Assembly (NCBI GenBank): GCA_900551155.1
Contig: URVA01000067.1
Coordinates: 1 to 7,394, forward strand
DNA: 7,394 nucleotides
Direction: 5' to 3'
Source of the DNA: an uncultured Eggerthella sp.
Lineage (GTDB): Bacteria > Actinomycetota > Coriobacteriia > Coriobacteriales > Eggerthellaceae
This document shows, piece by piece, positions 1 through 6,258 of this stretch (positions are counted from its first letter, which is position 1; every line of letters begins with the position of its first letter). The notes beneath the pieces are model-generated. The model was not told where the DNA came from and ran no database searches. It saw only the letters and a list, made by a program, of their open reading frames with translations. The translations under genes and the position numbers were made by a program.

Positions 1-273
1 AGTTAAATGCCAACCATTACAATACTGGCACTTATAGCAATGAAGACCCGTAGTGCCATGTTCAGCGCAGGCGATAATAGCTGCTTCAGCATCGCTTTTA
101 CAGGAATAGCGATTCTTAGACTCACAAGCTTTTCTTCGCAGCGCAGCATCTTTTTCTGCTGCCTTCTTCGATTTTCGAGCATCTTCACGAGCAAACACGT
201 CATCCATGCCGCCAAGACCAGCCTTGAATTCGGCAATGCGTTTAGCTTTTGCCGATCCTTTTCTGCTACCCAT
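1..273 (-). CDS. Small Cys-rich, zinc-ribbon-like hypothetical protein (3' end missing)
   Basis: Ninety-one codons are open from an ATG at 273 to the left edge with no stop, so the protein is cut by the window. The start is supported by an AGGAGGG ribosome site (279-285) five bases upstream. Residues 1-48 are rich in Lys, Arg and Ala and look basic and helical, possibly coiled coil around 28-48. The second half carries Cys at 50, 58, 69, 79, 82 and 85. It ends with CYKCQYCNGWHLT, where the C-x2-C-x2-C plus His89 arrangement resembles a small zinc-binding knuckle. Similar 'C-x2-C-G-x-W-H' endings are known to me from short uncharacterised actinobacterial and phage proteins, but I do not recognise a named family. 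Function is unknown. It is divergent from the aldo/keto reductase gene and need not be related to it. Reality as a gene: fairly sure, because of the ribosome site and Cys motif. Zinc binding: inference. Confidence 0.72.
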   Translation of the reverse strand, partial: MGSRKGSAKAKRIAEFKAGLGGMDDVFAREDARKSKKAAEKDAALRRKACESKNRYSCKSDAEAAIIACAEHGTTGLHCYKCQYCNGWHLT

Positions 274-322
274 AAAGACCCTCCTCATCTCGCCCTTACC
301 TCAGTACCCAGAAGCTTCGTGC

Positions 323-350
323 TATTCAGAATACGCATACCACTTTTCAA
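323..350 (-). promoter_or_regulatory. Candidate promoter for the small Cys-rich gene
   Basis: On the minus strand, TTGAAA (350-345) and TGAATA (328-323) are separated by 16 bases. This would give a leader of about 40 bases before the ATG at 273. The match to the sigma-70 consensus is moderate and this is a by-eye call. Confidence 0.3.
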
Positions 351-429
351 TATAAGCATTTTAACGAGCTTCACATCCAACCTATGATTAATCTCGAAAA
401 GAACGTTAGAAAAGACCCAAGCAAAAGTT

Positions 430-458
430 TTGATTCTTCCATTAAAGCAACTAAAAAT
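430..458 (+). promoter_or_regulatory. Candidate promoter for the aldo/keto reductase gene
   Basis: TTGATT (430-435) is followed after 16-17 bases by an A-rich -10-like element, TAAAAAT (452-458). Transcription would start near 464, just ahead of the AGGAG ribosome site at 473-477. The -10 match is weak. The rest of the 274-483 divergent gap shows no other structure that I can support. Confidence 0.33.
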
Positions 459-483
459 CACGATGAGAGCTTAGGAGTTAACC

Positions 484-1509
484 ATGACAGAAATCCTTCA
501 TCCCGTACGTTTAGGTCATTCTGGCATCGAGGTTTCTTCTCTTTGTCTGGGCGGTATGAGCTTCGGTGAGCCTTCACCTAAGTTTCACCAGTGGACCATC
601 GGCCCTAAAGAAACTGAAGAAGTAATCGGATACGCCTTTGACAACGGCATCAACTTTATTGATACCGCAAACGGATACGCATTTGGTACCAGCGAAGAAT
701 ATATTGGCAAAGCAATTAAGAATTTGCACATCCCCCGCGAACAGCTTGTTCTAGCAAGTAAGGTTTACTTCAATGAGGGACGCTTAAGTCGCAAGGCGAT
801 CACCCGTGAAATTGAAGGTACGCTACATCGCTTAGGAACAGACTATTTGGACCTCTATATCATTCATCGTTTCGACTACAACACGCCTATCGAAGAAACT
901 CTTGAAGCACTTGATTCGCTGGTTAAAGCAGGTAAAGTGCGTGCACTTGGTGCAAGTGAAATGTATGCGTATCAACTGCACAATATGCAAATTTGCGCTG
1001 AACAAAACGGGTGGACTCAATTTACCAGTATGCAGTGTCATTACAATTTGCTTTACCGAGAAAATGAACGAGAAATGATTCCCGTCTGCCGTCAATTTGA
1101 TATGGCAATAACCCCATATAGCCCGCTTGCCTCGGGCCATCTCACTCGTCCAACCTGGGATTCTGATTCTAAACGTTCTACCACTGATTCCGTAATGCGC
1201 AACAAATATGATCGAGATCGCGAAACCGATATGCCGATTGTTGCTCGTGTTGCTGAACTGGCGAAGAAACATGAAGTACCTATGGCGCAAATTGCACTTG
1301 CCTGGCATTGGACACGCGGTATTGAAGCACCCATTATTGGTTGTTCAAAACCGGCTCGCGTAGAAGATGGCATTCAGGCACTCAAAGTAACATTAACCGC
1401 TAAAGAAGTCGCCTATCTAGAAGGGCCCTACGTCGCACATGAATTAGCAGGACCGCTTGCTCGCCCAGGTGAGAAACCTTTGGCAGGAACTACTGATCCT
1501 AATGCGTAG
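484..1509 (+). CDS. Aldo/keto reductase, YajO-like
   Basis: This is a complete 341-residue cytosolic NAD(P)H-dependent oxidoreductase of the aldo/keto reductase superfamily, a (beta/alpha)8 barrel. The start ATG is preceded by AGGAG (473-477) at 6-base spacing. The catalytic tetrad is intact and normally spaced: Asp60 and Tyr65 (DTANGY), Lys93 (ASKV) and His128 (IIHR). A conserved GASEM segment (156-160), the SPLASG loop (213-218) and the cofactor-site segment IIGCSKPAR (284-292) follow. As I remember it, the sequence tracks E. coli YajO closely, including the D-Y-N-T-P-I-E-E-T-L-E-A-L stretch after the catalytic His and the N-L-x-Y-R-E-x-E-R-E-M segment. YajO has been linked to sugar-phosphate/thiamine precursor metabolism, but substrate cannot be assigned from such similarity. 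It runs convergently to the oxidoreductase operon and is probably a single-gene unit. The family call is secure; the physiological role is open. Confidence 0.95.
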   Translation: MTEILHPVRLGHSGIEVSSLCLGGMSFGEPSPKFHQWTIGPKETEEVIGYAFDNGINFIDTANGYAFGTSEEYIGKAIKNLHIPREQLVLASKVYFNEGRLSRKAITREIEGTLHRLGTDYLDLYIIHRFDYNTPIEETLEALDSLVKAGKVRALGASEMYAYQLHNMQICAEQNGWTQFTSMQCHYNLLYRENEREMIPVCRQFDMAITPYSPLASGHLTRPTWDSDSKRSTTDSVMRNKYDRDRETDMPIVARVAELAKKHEVPMAQIALAWHWTRGIEAPIIGCSKPARVEDGIQALKVTLTAKEVAYLEGPYVAHELAGPLARPGEKPLAGTTDPNA

Positions 1510-1564
1510 TGCTATTTAAAAGCACCAAAGACACAAGAAGCAGGAATAATTACCTCAGCACAAA

Positions 1565-1590
1565 AAGTGGCGCACGAAAGTACGCCACTT
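1565..1590 (-). terminator. Intrinsic terminator of the oxidoreductase operon
   Basis: AAGTGGCG (1565-1572) pairs perfectly with CGCCACTT (1583-1590). Inside, a C/A mismatch is followed by A-T and C-G pairs closing a GAAA loop on the plus strand. Read on the minus strand, the stem lies 19 bases past the anchor gene's stop. Its 3' arm runs into a continuous T tract (CACTTTTTG), as expected for termination. In the plus direction the stem is followed by GAAAACTT rather than T residues, so it would serve the aldo/keto reductase transcript less well. Confidence 0.75.
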
Positions 1591-1609
1591 GAAAACTTCC
1601 TAATTACAG

Positions 1610-2776
1610 TTATTTTTTCAACGAACGAGCCACATTCATGCCTATTGCTACGATCAATATCACAAGTCCTATTGGCATTAACGCGCTAATCCATTCTGCT
1701 GGTGACGGAAAATACGACTGCACAATAGCAAATGCCGTTGTTTGCTTGTCGAACAAACCAGTGGAAACGGGATACGCCCAGAAAGGAGATTCTGCATTGG
1801 AAAGCGAGACAAATAAGGTTGATCCCGCCAATGCAGGATAGAGCAGCATCATTCGGTGAGCAAACATGCCTACTATTACTACAACAGAGCACCCAATCGA
1901 AATCTTTGAGGTAAGATTTTTGCGCTTTACCCATAAAACTACCGCAGCGCCCAATGGTAAAACCAGTTCGATCAAGTAGAGCGGTAAATACTGAAGAATG
2001 ATGCTCTTTACCGCAAGGGATGCTGGGGTGGTCTCAGATACGAGAATACCTAACTCCGCTAAAGCAAGAATTAAATGCGCCGCTATCGCTATGCATAACA
2101 AACTAGAAAATGAACGCAGTGCTTCAGGAGCTACTTCTTTGCGAGACAATGCAACAAGAAGTGTCATGATAGCAAGACCGCAAACGAACGCAACTGCCAA
2201 AAAGTCAATTACCACAATGGGACTATGCCACCATAAGCGTGCGCTTTGCTGAGCAAACAATAAGCCTTCCACGATTTGTAGCGCCACGGCAGCTACAAGA
2301 CCAATAACCATCCATACACGAATACTCTTCCAGTTTCTTATAAGAGCAACCAGACAAATTAGCGACACCACCACAAACGCACTTAGAGCAATCATATCCC
2401 ACGTTAAAGGCGATGCTGGATTAGGGGACAAAATCATAGCAAGCATATTCCAAGGTGAACCCAGATCGGCGATAATTGCTACCCCTGCACCACAACCACC
2501 TGCAAGAGCAATTGCCTGAGCTAACGTAGCCCAAGGAAGCAAGTGATCTTTTTTAAGAAGCACTATCAAAGACGCAAGAGATTGACTACCGGCGCCAAAT
2601 CCTACCAAGAAAGCGAAAACCGCGATCAGCAATCCCCAGCTCATAGCATTGCCCACATTGGCAGTATCATACAGGCCGAAAACCAGCATAGATAGCCAAG
2701 CAACCCCTCCAACCACTACCATTACAGCGGCAAGGAGAATGAGTTTGGTGTTCTTGGAAAACAAAATCTCTTTCAC
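1610..2776 (-). CDS. NrfD/PsrC-family membrane anchor subunit (quinol-oxidising subunit of molybdenum oxidoreductase)
   Basis: This is a very hydrophobic protein of 388 residues (391 if the GTG at 2785 is used) with about nine or ten membrane segments. In 391-numbering these lie roughly at 14-38, 47-67, 84-106, 130-149, 156-176, 188-212, 225-249, 262-285, 296-316 and 366-386. The segment at 107-130, with DLGSPWNM and SPNPASPLTWD, is the characteristic NrfD-family loop. In this family the protein anchors the iron-sulfur subunit and exchanges electrons with menaquinone. It does so without haem, so it differs from the haem-b gamma subunits of NarI or DdhC. Start choice: AGAGGG (2790-2785) stands 8 bases before the GTG at 2776, whereas it abuts the upstream in-frame GTG at 2785 with no spacer. 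I therefore prefer 2776, one base after the preceding gene's stop. It is the last gene of the operon and is followed by the terminator at 1565-1590. Confidence 0.92.
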   Translation of the reverse strand: MKEILFSKNTKLILLAAVMVVVGGVAWLSMLVFGLYDTANVGNAMSWGLLIAVFAFLVGFGAGSQSLASLIVLLKKDHLLPWATLAQAIALAGGCGAGVAIIADLGSPWNMLAMILSPNPASPLTWDMIALSAFVVVSLICLVALIRNWKSIRVWMVIGLVAAVALQIVEGLLFAQQSARLWWHSPIVVIDFLAVAFVCGLAIMTLLVALSRKEVAPEALRSFSSLLCIAIAAHLILALAELGILVSETTPASLAVKSIILQYLPLYLIELVLPLGAAVVLWVKRKNLTSKISIGCSVVVIVGMFAHRMMLLYPALAGSTLFVSLSNAESPFWAYPVSTGLFDKQTTAFAIVQSYFPSPAEWISALMPIGLVILIVAIGMNVARSLKK

Positions 2777-2790
2777 GTTAATCACCCTCT
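2777..2790 (-). promoter_or_regulatory. Ribosome binding site that decides the anchor-gene start
   Basis: AGAGGG at 2790-2785 is followed by the 8-base spacer TGATTAAC, which contains the stop codon of the iron-sulfur gene, and then GTG at 2776. The alternative GTG at 2785 overlaps the last G of this site and has no workable spacing. Confidence 0.6.
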
Positions 2791-3464
2791 GCTATTCCGC
2801 GCTTTGAAGAAATGTACAAAACCTTAGGATTGGTACCGTATTCTTCTCCTAAAACAAAGGATTCCTTTCCTTTGAGATATTGAGAGATTTCAGAATCAGG
2901 GTCGTCCAGATCACCAAAAATTCTTGCATTACCAGGACATCCCGCACAGCATGCCGGCTCTATACCTTGACTTGTATACTGAACACAAAACGTACATTTT
3001 TCAGTTATCCCCTCTGGAGGCTTAGGGCTATATACCAAGTGTCCATCTTTGCGATATTCGGAAGGGTAACCATAGTAATATCTTCCTTCTATGCCCTCTA
3101 CACCCTCTTCCGCTCCAAGGTTAAATTGACGAACATTGTAAGGACATGCCGTCATACAATATCGACAACCGATACATTTTTCGTAATCAATAAGCACCGC
3201 ACCTGTTTCAGGATCAGTGTAGGTAGCACCCGTAGGGCATACACTTTCGCAAGGAGCATTTTCGCAATGCTGGCAACTAACGGGAGTAAACTCCATACGA
3301 GGTTTACCATCAACCATTACCGATGTTCCATACTCAGGAGCACCAGGAACAAACACACGGTTCCACCACATGCCTTTAGGTAGCGCATTGTGGTCTTTAC
3401 AAATAACCGCACAGGTTCTGCACCCAATACACCTATCTAAATCAACTACCATGCCGTATCTCAT
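2778..3464 (-). CDS. 4Fe-4S ferredoxin-type electron-transfer subunit (DmsB/NrfC-like)
   Basis: This 228-residue protein carries four complete [4Fe-4S] cysteine sets. Group I is C12, C15, C18, C22. Group II is C64, C67, C72, C76. Group III is C97, C100, C103, C107. Group IV is C157, C160, one of C172/C173, and C176. This layout matches the DmsB/PhsB/NrfC family (about 200 residues), which wires the membrane quinol subunit to the molybdenum subunit. No signal peptide is present, consistent with co-export on the Tat-bearing catalytic partner. Inserted loops at 115-150, rich in Tyr and Gly (GRYYYGYPSEY), separate groups III and IV. The ATG overlaps the catalytic gene's stop as ATGA (3461-3464), and a strong AGGAGGT site (3477-3471) lies 6 bases ahead, so start and translational coupling are secure. 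All cluster cysteines are intact, and none is replaced by Trp as happens in NarH-type proteins. Confidence 0.96.
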   Translation of the reverse strand: MRYGMVVDLDRCIGCRTCAVICKDHNALPKGMWWNRVFVPGAPEYGTSVMVDGKPRMEFTPVSCQHCENAPCESVCPTGATYTDPETGAVLIDYEKCIGCRYCMTACPYNVRQFNLGAEEGVEGIEGRYYYGYPSEYRKDGHLVYSPKPPEGITEKCTFCVQYTSQGIEPACCAGCPGNARIFGDLDDPDSEISQYLKGKESFVLGEEYGTNPKVLYISSKRGIAEGD

Positions 3465-6043
3465 GAGATTACCTCCTCAAGTGCACCACCCTTTTCAAGA
3501 AGGCGAACATCACAAACGCATTCGTTCCATGCCATATTGGGAGACCAAACGCTTGAAACGTAGTAAATTTCATGAATGGGGTTAATCCAGGGATATATAA
3601 GAGAGTTATAACTTTCGTTGTTGGTATAACGACTCCACCAACCTTGATCAAAAACCACCTGTCCAGGGTACATTCCCGGATCAGTAATTAATGCGCCACT
3701 TATTTTTCCTCTGGAGTTAAATACCTCAACAACATCACCTTGAGTAAGTCCTTTAGCAGAAGCATCGTCTGGATTCATAAACACCTTCGGAGTATTATTC
3801 TGCAACTCCAACATAAAAGGATTATTGCTATAGGTTGCATGCACGCGGAACAAGCTATTACGAGTGATATACGAGAAGGGATACTTTTCCTTTGCTTCAG
3901 GATTTAGCGCATATTCAGTTTCCTCGAAAGCAGGTTTGTAACAAGGAAGTTGTTCATGCATTTGCAAAAACATATCCTCATCCTTATAAAACTCAATGCG
4001 ACCAGACTTTACAAAATGTGCTGTTTTCTCTAAATCGTTAGGGCGCGACACCGTCGGAAAAGGTTGCCCACCATGAATTTGCTCATAGAAAGGTATTTTC
4101 TTTTCACCCGGATTAGTATGAGCAAGCTTGCAAGGACCAGCTTTCAAATCTTCTAGCGTAATATGATTAATAGTCGAACCACCCTGTTCAAGAAGCATGC
4201 GCAACACCTCTTCAGCAGTTTGCTCTGCTTCCTCTGGGCCAAATTCAGGCCACTGATCTGCCAAAGAAGGATCAATACGACATGCCAGCTCTTTGCAAGT
4301 CCATATTTCAGGACGAGCTTCTCCGGGAGGATCTACCATAGGCTGCATGATTTGAACCCATGGATGAAGCGGCGTAATAACTAGTTCTGTCTTTTCGTAC
4401 CAACTAGCAGACGCAAACGTAACATCGCTGCAGTCAACGGTTTTAGTATGCTGAAATTCGAAACATATCACGCATTCCAGCTCGCCAGATTCACGCGCCT
4501 GCTGTAGCCAGTTAGCAACATTATGCTGTTCAAAAGGATTACCCCAGCCAACTACGAGCGCTTTAAGTCCATTTTTAGGGAACGTAGCACTCATGGTCTC
4601 AGTACGACCATTCACGGCATAGTGAAAGGGAGCTGAAGCGCGTTTTGCTTTTTCAGGAATAAACCAAGAAGCTGTACTAAAACGTGTTTTGTACTGTCCA
4701 ACATAGGTTGAAATGCCGCCGCCCAGCTGCCCAACGTTTCCTGTTAATACCGCTAGAAGTGCGCAAGCACGCCCCTTTAAATCCCCATGATGCCATTGCA
4801 TAGCAGAACCACCAAAAATGATGTGCATAGGTTTAATGGTTGCACATTCCCGCGCAATTCGAGTAATTGTTTCTTCTGGTACTGCTGTTATTTCACTTGC
4901 TTTTTCAGGGGTGTATTCCTCAAGACTTTCACGGAGCAGCGTAAAGGCCGTTTTTGCCTGAATTATGGATCCATTCTTAAGTTCAAGAGTGGTTGTGGCC
5001 TCCAAATCCAAGTCGGGGGTATTTCCAATATGTTCGGGATCAAGTGCTATTGCATTACCGTTTTGCAGCACCACATAGGTCTCACGATATTCAGGCGCAT
5101 CAAATGCACGTAATCCAGAAACATCACGCGCTAATACGCGCTTTCCTGTAGCGACATCAATGAGAATGGGTAAATCAGAAAAGTTAGAAACGAACTGTCT
5201 GTCGTAGAGATTCTCATCAATAAGATACTTAGCAACCGCTAAAGCAAAAGCTGCATCGGTATCAGGCTTTATCTGTACCCATTCGTCGGATTTTTCTGCT
5301 GTAGCAGAGTAATTCGGATCAAAACAAACAACTTTCCCGCCGGCTTCACGTGAGTAATTCAGAAAATGAGAATCAGGCAAGCGCGTAACCATAGGATTGG
5401 ATCCAAAAATCATGGTATAGCGCGAGTCTTCCCATTCATAGGATTCCAGCTCTTCGCTTTGACAGCCAAAAGTCTCGGGCCAAAACATAGGCAAATCGCC
5501 ATTGAGTTCATACCCGCCAATAGCGGACCAGCCCATCATATTAGTCAAACGAACAAGCGATCCTTTTTGAACATGACCGGTACCCTGAACCTGCCAAATA
5601 ACACCAATGGAATCAGGACCATACTTTTCAGCTATATCACGCAGCTTTGTTGCTGCAGTATTAAGAGCAGTGTCCCAATCCGTTTCTTCCATCTGACCTT
5701 GTTCATTACGAACAAGAGGAGCGGTTAATCGCTCTGGTCCATGAATCATCGTATTAATTGATAAACCCTTTAAACAACCGCGTGGGTTGTAACGTTCATA
5801 GGGATAATCTGCAGATTGCGAAATCATCTTTATCTGTCCGTCTTGCACGAAAGCTTTCATACCGCAAGAACCCGTACAGTTTGGTGCACACGTGGTACGC
5901 ACCCACATGCCTTCAGGCGGCGCTGATTCTGCCAACGCTTTAGCAGCGGGGACGCTCATAGAAACAGCGCCCATGCCTGCAACACCAAGTGCTGCTGCAG
6001 ACGTCAGCTTAACAAACCCCCTGCGCGTTACCTCTCTAGCCAT
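3461..6043 (-). CDS. Tat-exported molybdopterin (bis-MGD) oxidoreductase catalytic subunit, DMSO reductase superfamily
   Basis: This 860-residue catalytic subunit begins with a Tat signal: TRRGFVKL at 6-13, a hydrophobic stretch at 14-34 and a likely cleavage after AKALA (residue 38). FS0 iron-sulfur ligands follow as C52-x3-C56-x3-C60 and C90 (RGCLKG). The metal-site segment GDLPMFWPETFG (182-193) precedes IFGSNPMVTRLPDSHF (212-227), a pterin-binding region. The C-terminal MGD-binding domain (about 728-848) includes RVHATYSNNP and NPDDASAKGLTQGDVVEV. In my recall alignment, Asp183 falls on the Asp222 molybdenum ligand of E. coli NarG (CDLPPASPQTWG). This suggests a type II, Asp-ligated enzyme rather than Ser-ligated DmsA; the acceptor is unknown. 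Start: GGAGG (6053-6049) lies 5 bases before the ATG at 6043. An in-frame ATG at 6106 would add 21 residues but has no ribosome site and would bury the Tat motif. The first gene of the structural operon; overlaps the next by ATGA. Confidence 0.94.
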   Translation of the reverse strand: MAREVTRRGFVKLTSAAALGVAGMGAVSMSVPAAKALAESAPPEGMWVRTTCAPNCTGSCGMKAFVQDGQIKMISQSADYPYERYNPRGCLKGLSINTMIHGPERLTAPLVRNEQGQMEETDWDTALNTAATKLRDIAEKYGPDSIGVIWQVQGTGHVQKGSLVRLTNMMGWSAIGGYELNGDLPMFWPETFGCQSEELESYEWEDSRYTMIFGSNPMVTRLPDSHFLNYSREAGGKVVCFDPNYSATAEKSDEWVQIKPDTDAAFALAVAKYLIDENLYDRQFVSNFSDLPILIDVATGKRVLARDVSGLRAFDAPEYRETYVVLQNGNAIALDPEHIGNTPDLDLEATTTLELKNGSIIQAKTAFTLLRESLEEYTPEKASEITAVPEETITRIARECATIKPMHIIFGGSAMQWHHGDLKGRACALLAVLTGNVGQLGGGISTYVGQYKTRFSTASWFIPEKAKRASAPFHYAVNGRTETMSATFPKNGLKALVVGWGNPFEQHNVANWLQQARESGELECVICFEFQHTKTVDCSDVTFASASWYEKTELVITPLHPWVQIMQPMVDPPGEARPEIWTCKELACRIDPSLADQWPEFGPEEAEQTAEEVLRMLLEQGGSTINHITLEDLKAGPCKLAHTNPGEKKIPFYEQIHGGQPFPTVSRPNDLEKTAHFVKSGRIEFYKDEDMFLQMHEQLPCYKPAFEETEYALNPEAKEKYPFSYITRNSLFRVHATYSNNPFMLELQNNTPKVFMNPDDASAKGLTQGDVVEVFNSRGKISGALITDPGMYPGQVVFDQGWWSRYTNNESYNSLIYPWINPIHEIYYVSSVWSPNMAWNECVCDVRLLEKGGALEEVIS

Positions 6044-6053
6044 ATAATCCTCC
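6044..6053 (-). promoter_or_regulatory. Ribosome binding site that decides the catalytic-subunit start
   Basis: GGAGG (6053-6049) plus the 5-base spacer ATTAT leads into the ATG at 6043. The in-frame ATGs at 6106 and 6073 lack a comparable site. The ATG at 6055 has CAGGAG ending directly against it, with no spacer. The 6043 start also places the twin-arginine pair at residues 7-8, the usual distance for a Tat leader. Confidence 0.7.
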
Positions 6054-6138
6054 ATCTCCTGCTCGCATAGCATTCCTTGTTGTACGCCATGCGAAATCTT
6101 GCCCATAACTATTGTGGAGCCCAGAGAACTAAAGAGAT

Positions 6139-6177
6139 ATAGGGGAACACCCTATGCGCTATAGGGGTTTACCCTAT
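6139..6177. promoter_or_regulatory. Candidate operator: four alternating half-sites with 11-base period
   Basis: ATAGGG (6139-6144), CCCTAT (6150-6155), ATAGGG (6161-6166) and CCCTAT (6172-6177) begin exactly 11 bases apart and alternate in orientation. They form two palindromes centred at 6147 and 6169, 22 bases apart, which would place two dimers on the same helical face. The motif was not seen elsewhere in the window. It lies upstream of the catalytic gene and just downstream of the gene for a NarL-type response regulator, which is the obvious candidate binder (inference). -10-like elements on the minus strand are TATATC (6141-6136) and CAATAG (6114-6109). Neither has a convincing -35 partner, as is common at activator-dependent promoters. 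Confidence 0.6.
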
Positions 6178-6185
6178 AGCGCATA
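6153..6185. repeat. Perfect 14-base inverted repeat with 5-base spacer
   Basis: TATGCGCTATAGGG (6153-6166) and CCCTATAGCGCATA (6172-6185) are exact reverse complements around GTTTA. The repeat includes the right-hand palindrome of the candidate operator and extends eight further bases on each side. It could also form a stable RNA hairpin, but neither strand has a T tract directly after the stem, so I favour a DNA-binding role over termination. Confidence 0.85.
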
Positions 6186-6225
6186 AATAAACGTTTTCTA
6201 ATATGAAAAACTAGATAAAATAGAG

Positions 6226-6256
6226 CGTTTATTATTCTTGATTGAGAATAATAACG
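6226..6256 (-). terminator. A/T-rich hairpin just after the response regulator gene, possible weak terminator
   Basis: TTATTATTCT (6229-6238) pairs perfectly with AGAATAATAA (6245-6254) around a six-base loop. The stem extends by a C-G and a G-C pair after one bulged T (6228). It starts only two bases after the regulator's stop codon. On the minus strand it is followed by CTCTATTTTATC, a broken T-rich run. The stem has few G-C pairs, so termination would be partial at best. It may instead protect the 3' end of the two-component transcript or allow read-through into the oxidoreductase genes. Confidence 0.4.
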
Positions 6257-6258
6257 AG

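Noticed and set aside
3..236. Minus-strand 77-codon frame overlapping the Cys-rich gene
   Set aside because: It is out of frame with the version that has an AGGAGGG site and a Cys motif, and has no ribosome site of its own.
7..387. Plus-strand open frame of 126 codons at the left end
   Set aside because: It lies opposite the Cys-rich minus-strand gene, lacks a ribosome site, and its Ser/Phe-rich translation reads like an antisense shadow.
832..1308. Minus-strand 158-codon frame inside the aldo/keto reductase
   Set aside because: It is antisense to a gene with an intact catalytic tetrad and shows no recognisable domain.
1509..1525. GTGCT...AGCAC hairpin overlapping the aldo/keto reductase stop codon as its terminator
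   Set aside because: The stem has only five base pairs and no T tract follows; too weak to call.
2880..3383. Plus-strand 167-codon frame opposite the iron-sulfur gene
   Set aside because: The minus strand there encodes four complete 4Fe-4S motifs; the plus frame has no recognisable family.
5366..5728. Plus-strand 120-codon frame opposite the catalytic gene
   Set aside because: It is a shadow of the highly conserved molybdenum-site region on the other strand.
6139..6177. Exact match to the E. coli NarL heptamer (TACYNMT, 7-2-7 arrangement)
   Set aside because: The repeated core is ATAGGG/CCCTAT with 5-base spacers. It resembles but does not fit the NarL consensus, so binding by a NarL orthologue as such is not claimed.
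6153..6185. Inverted repeat as intrinsic terminator or as a phage attachment site
   Set aside because: There is no T tract directly after the stem in either direction. No integrase, tRNA or duplicated core is visible, and the 11-base phasing with a third and fourth half-site fits an operator better.
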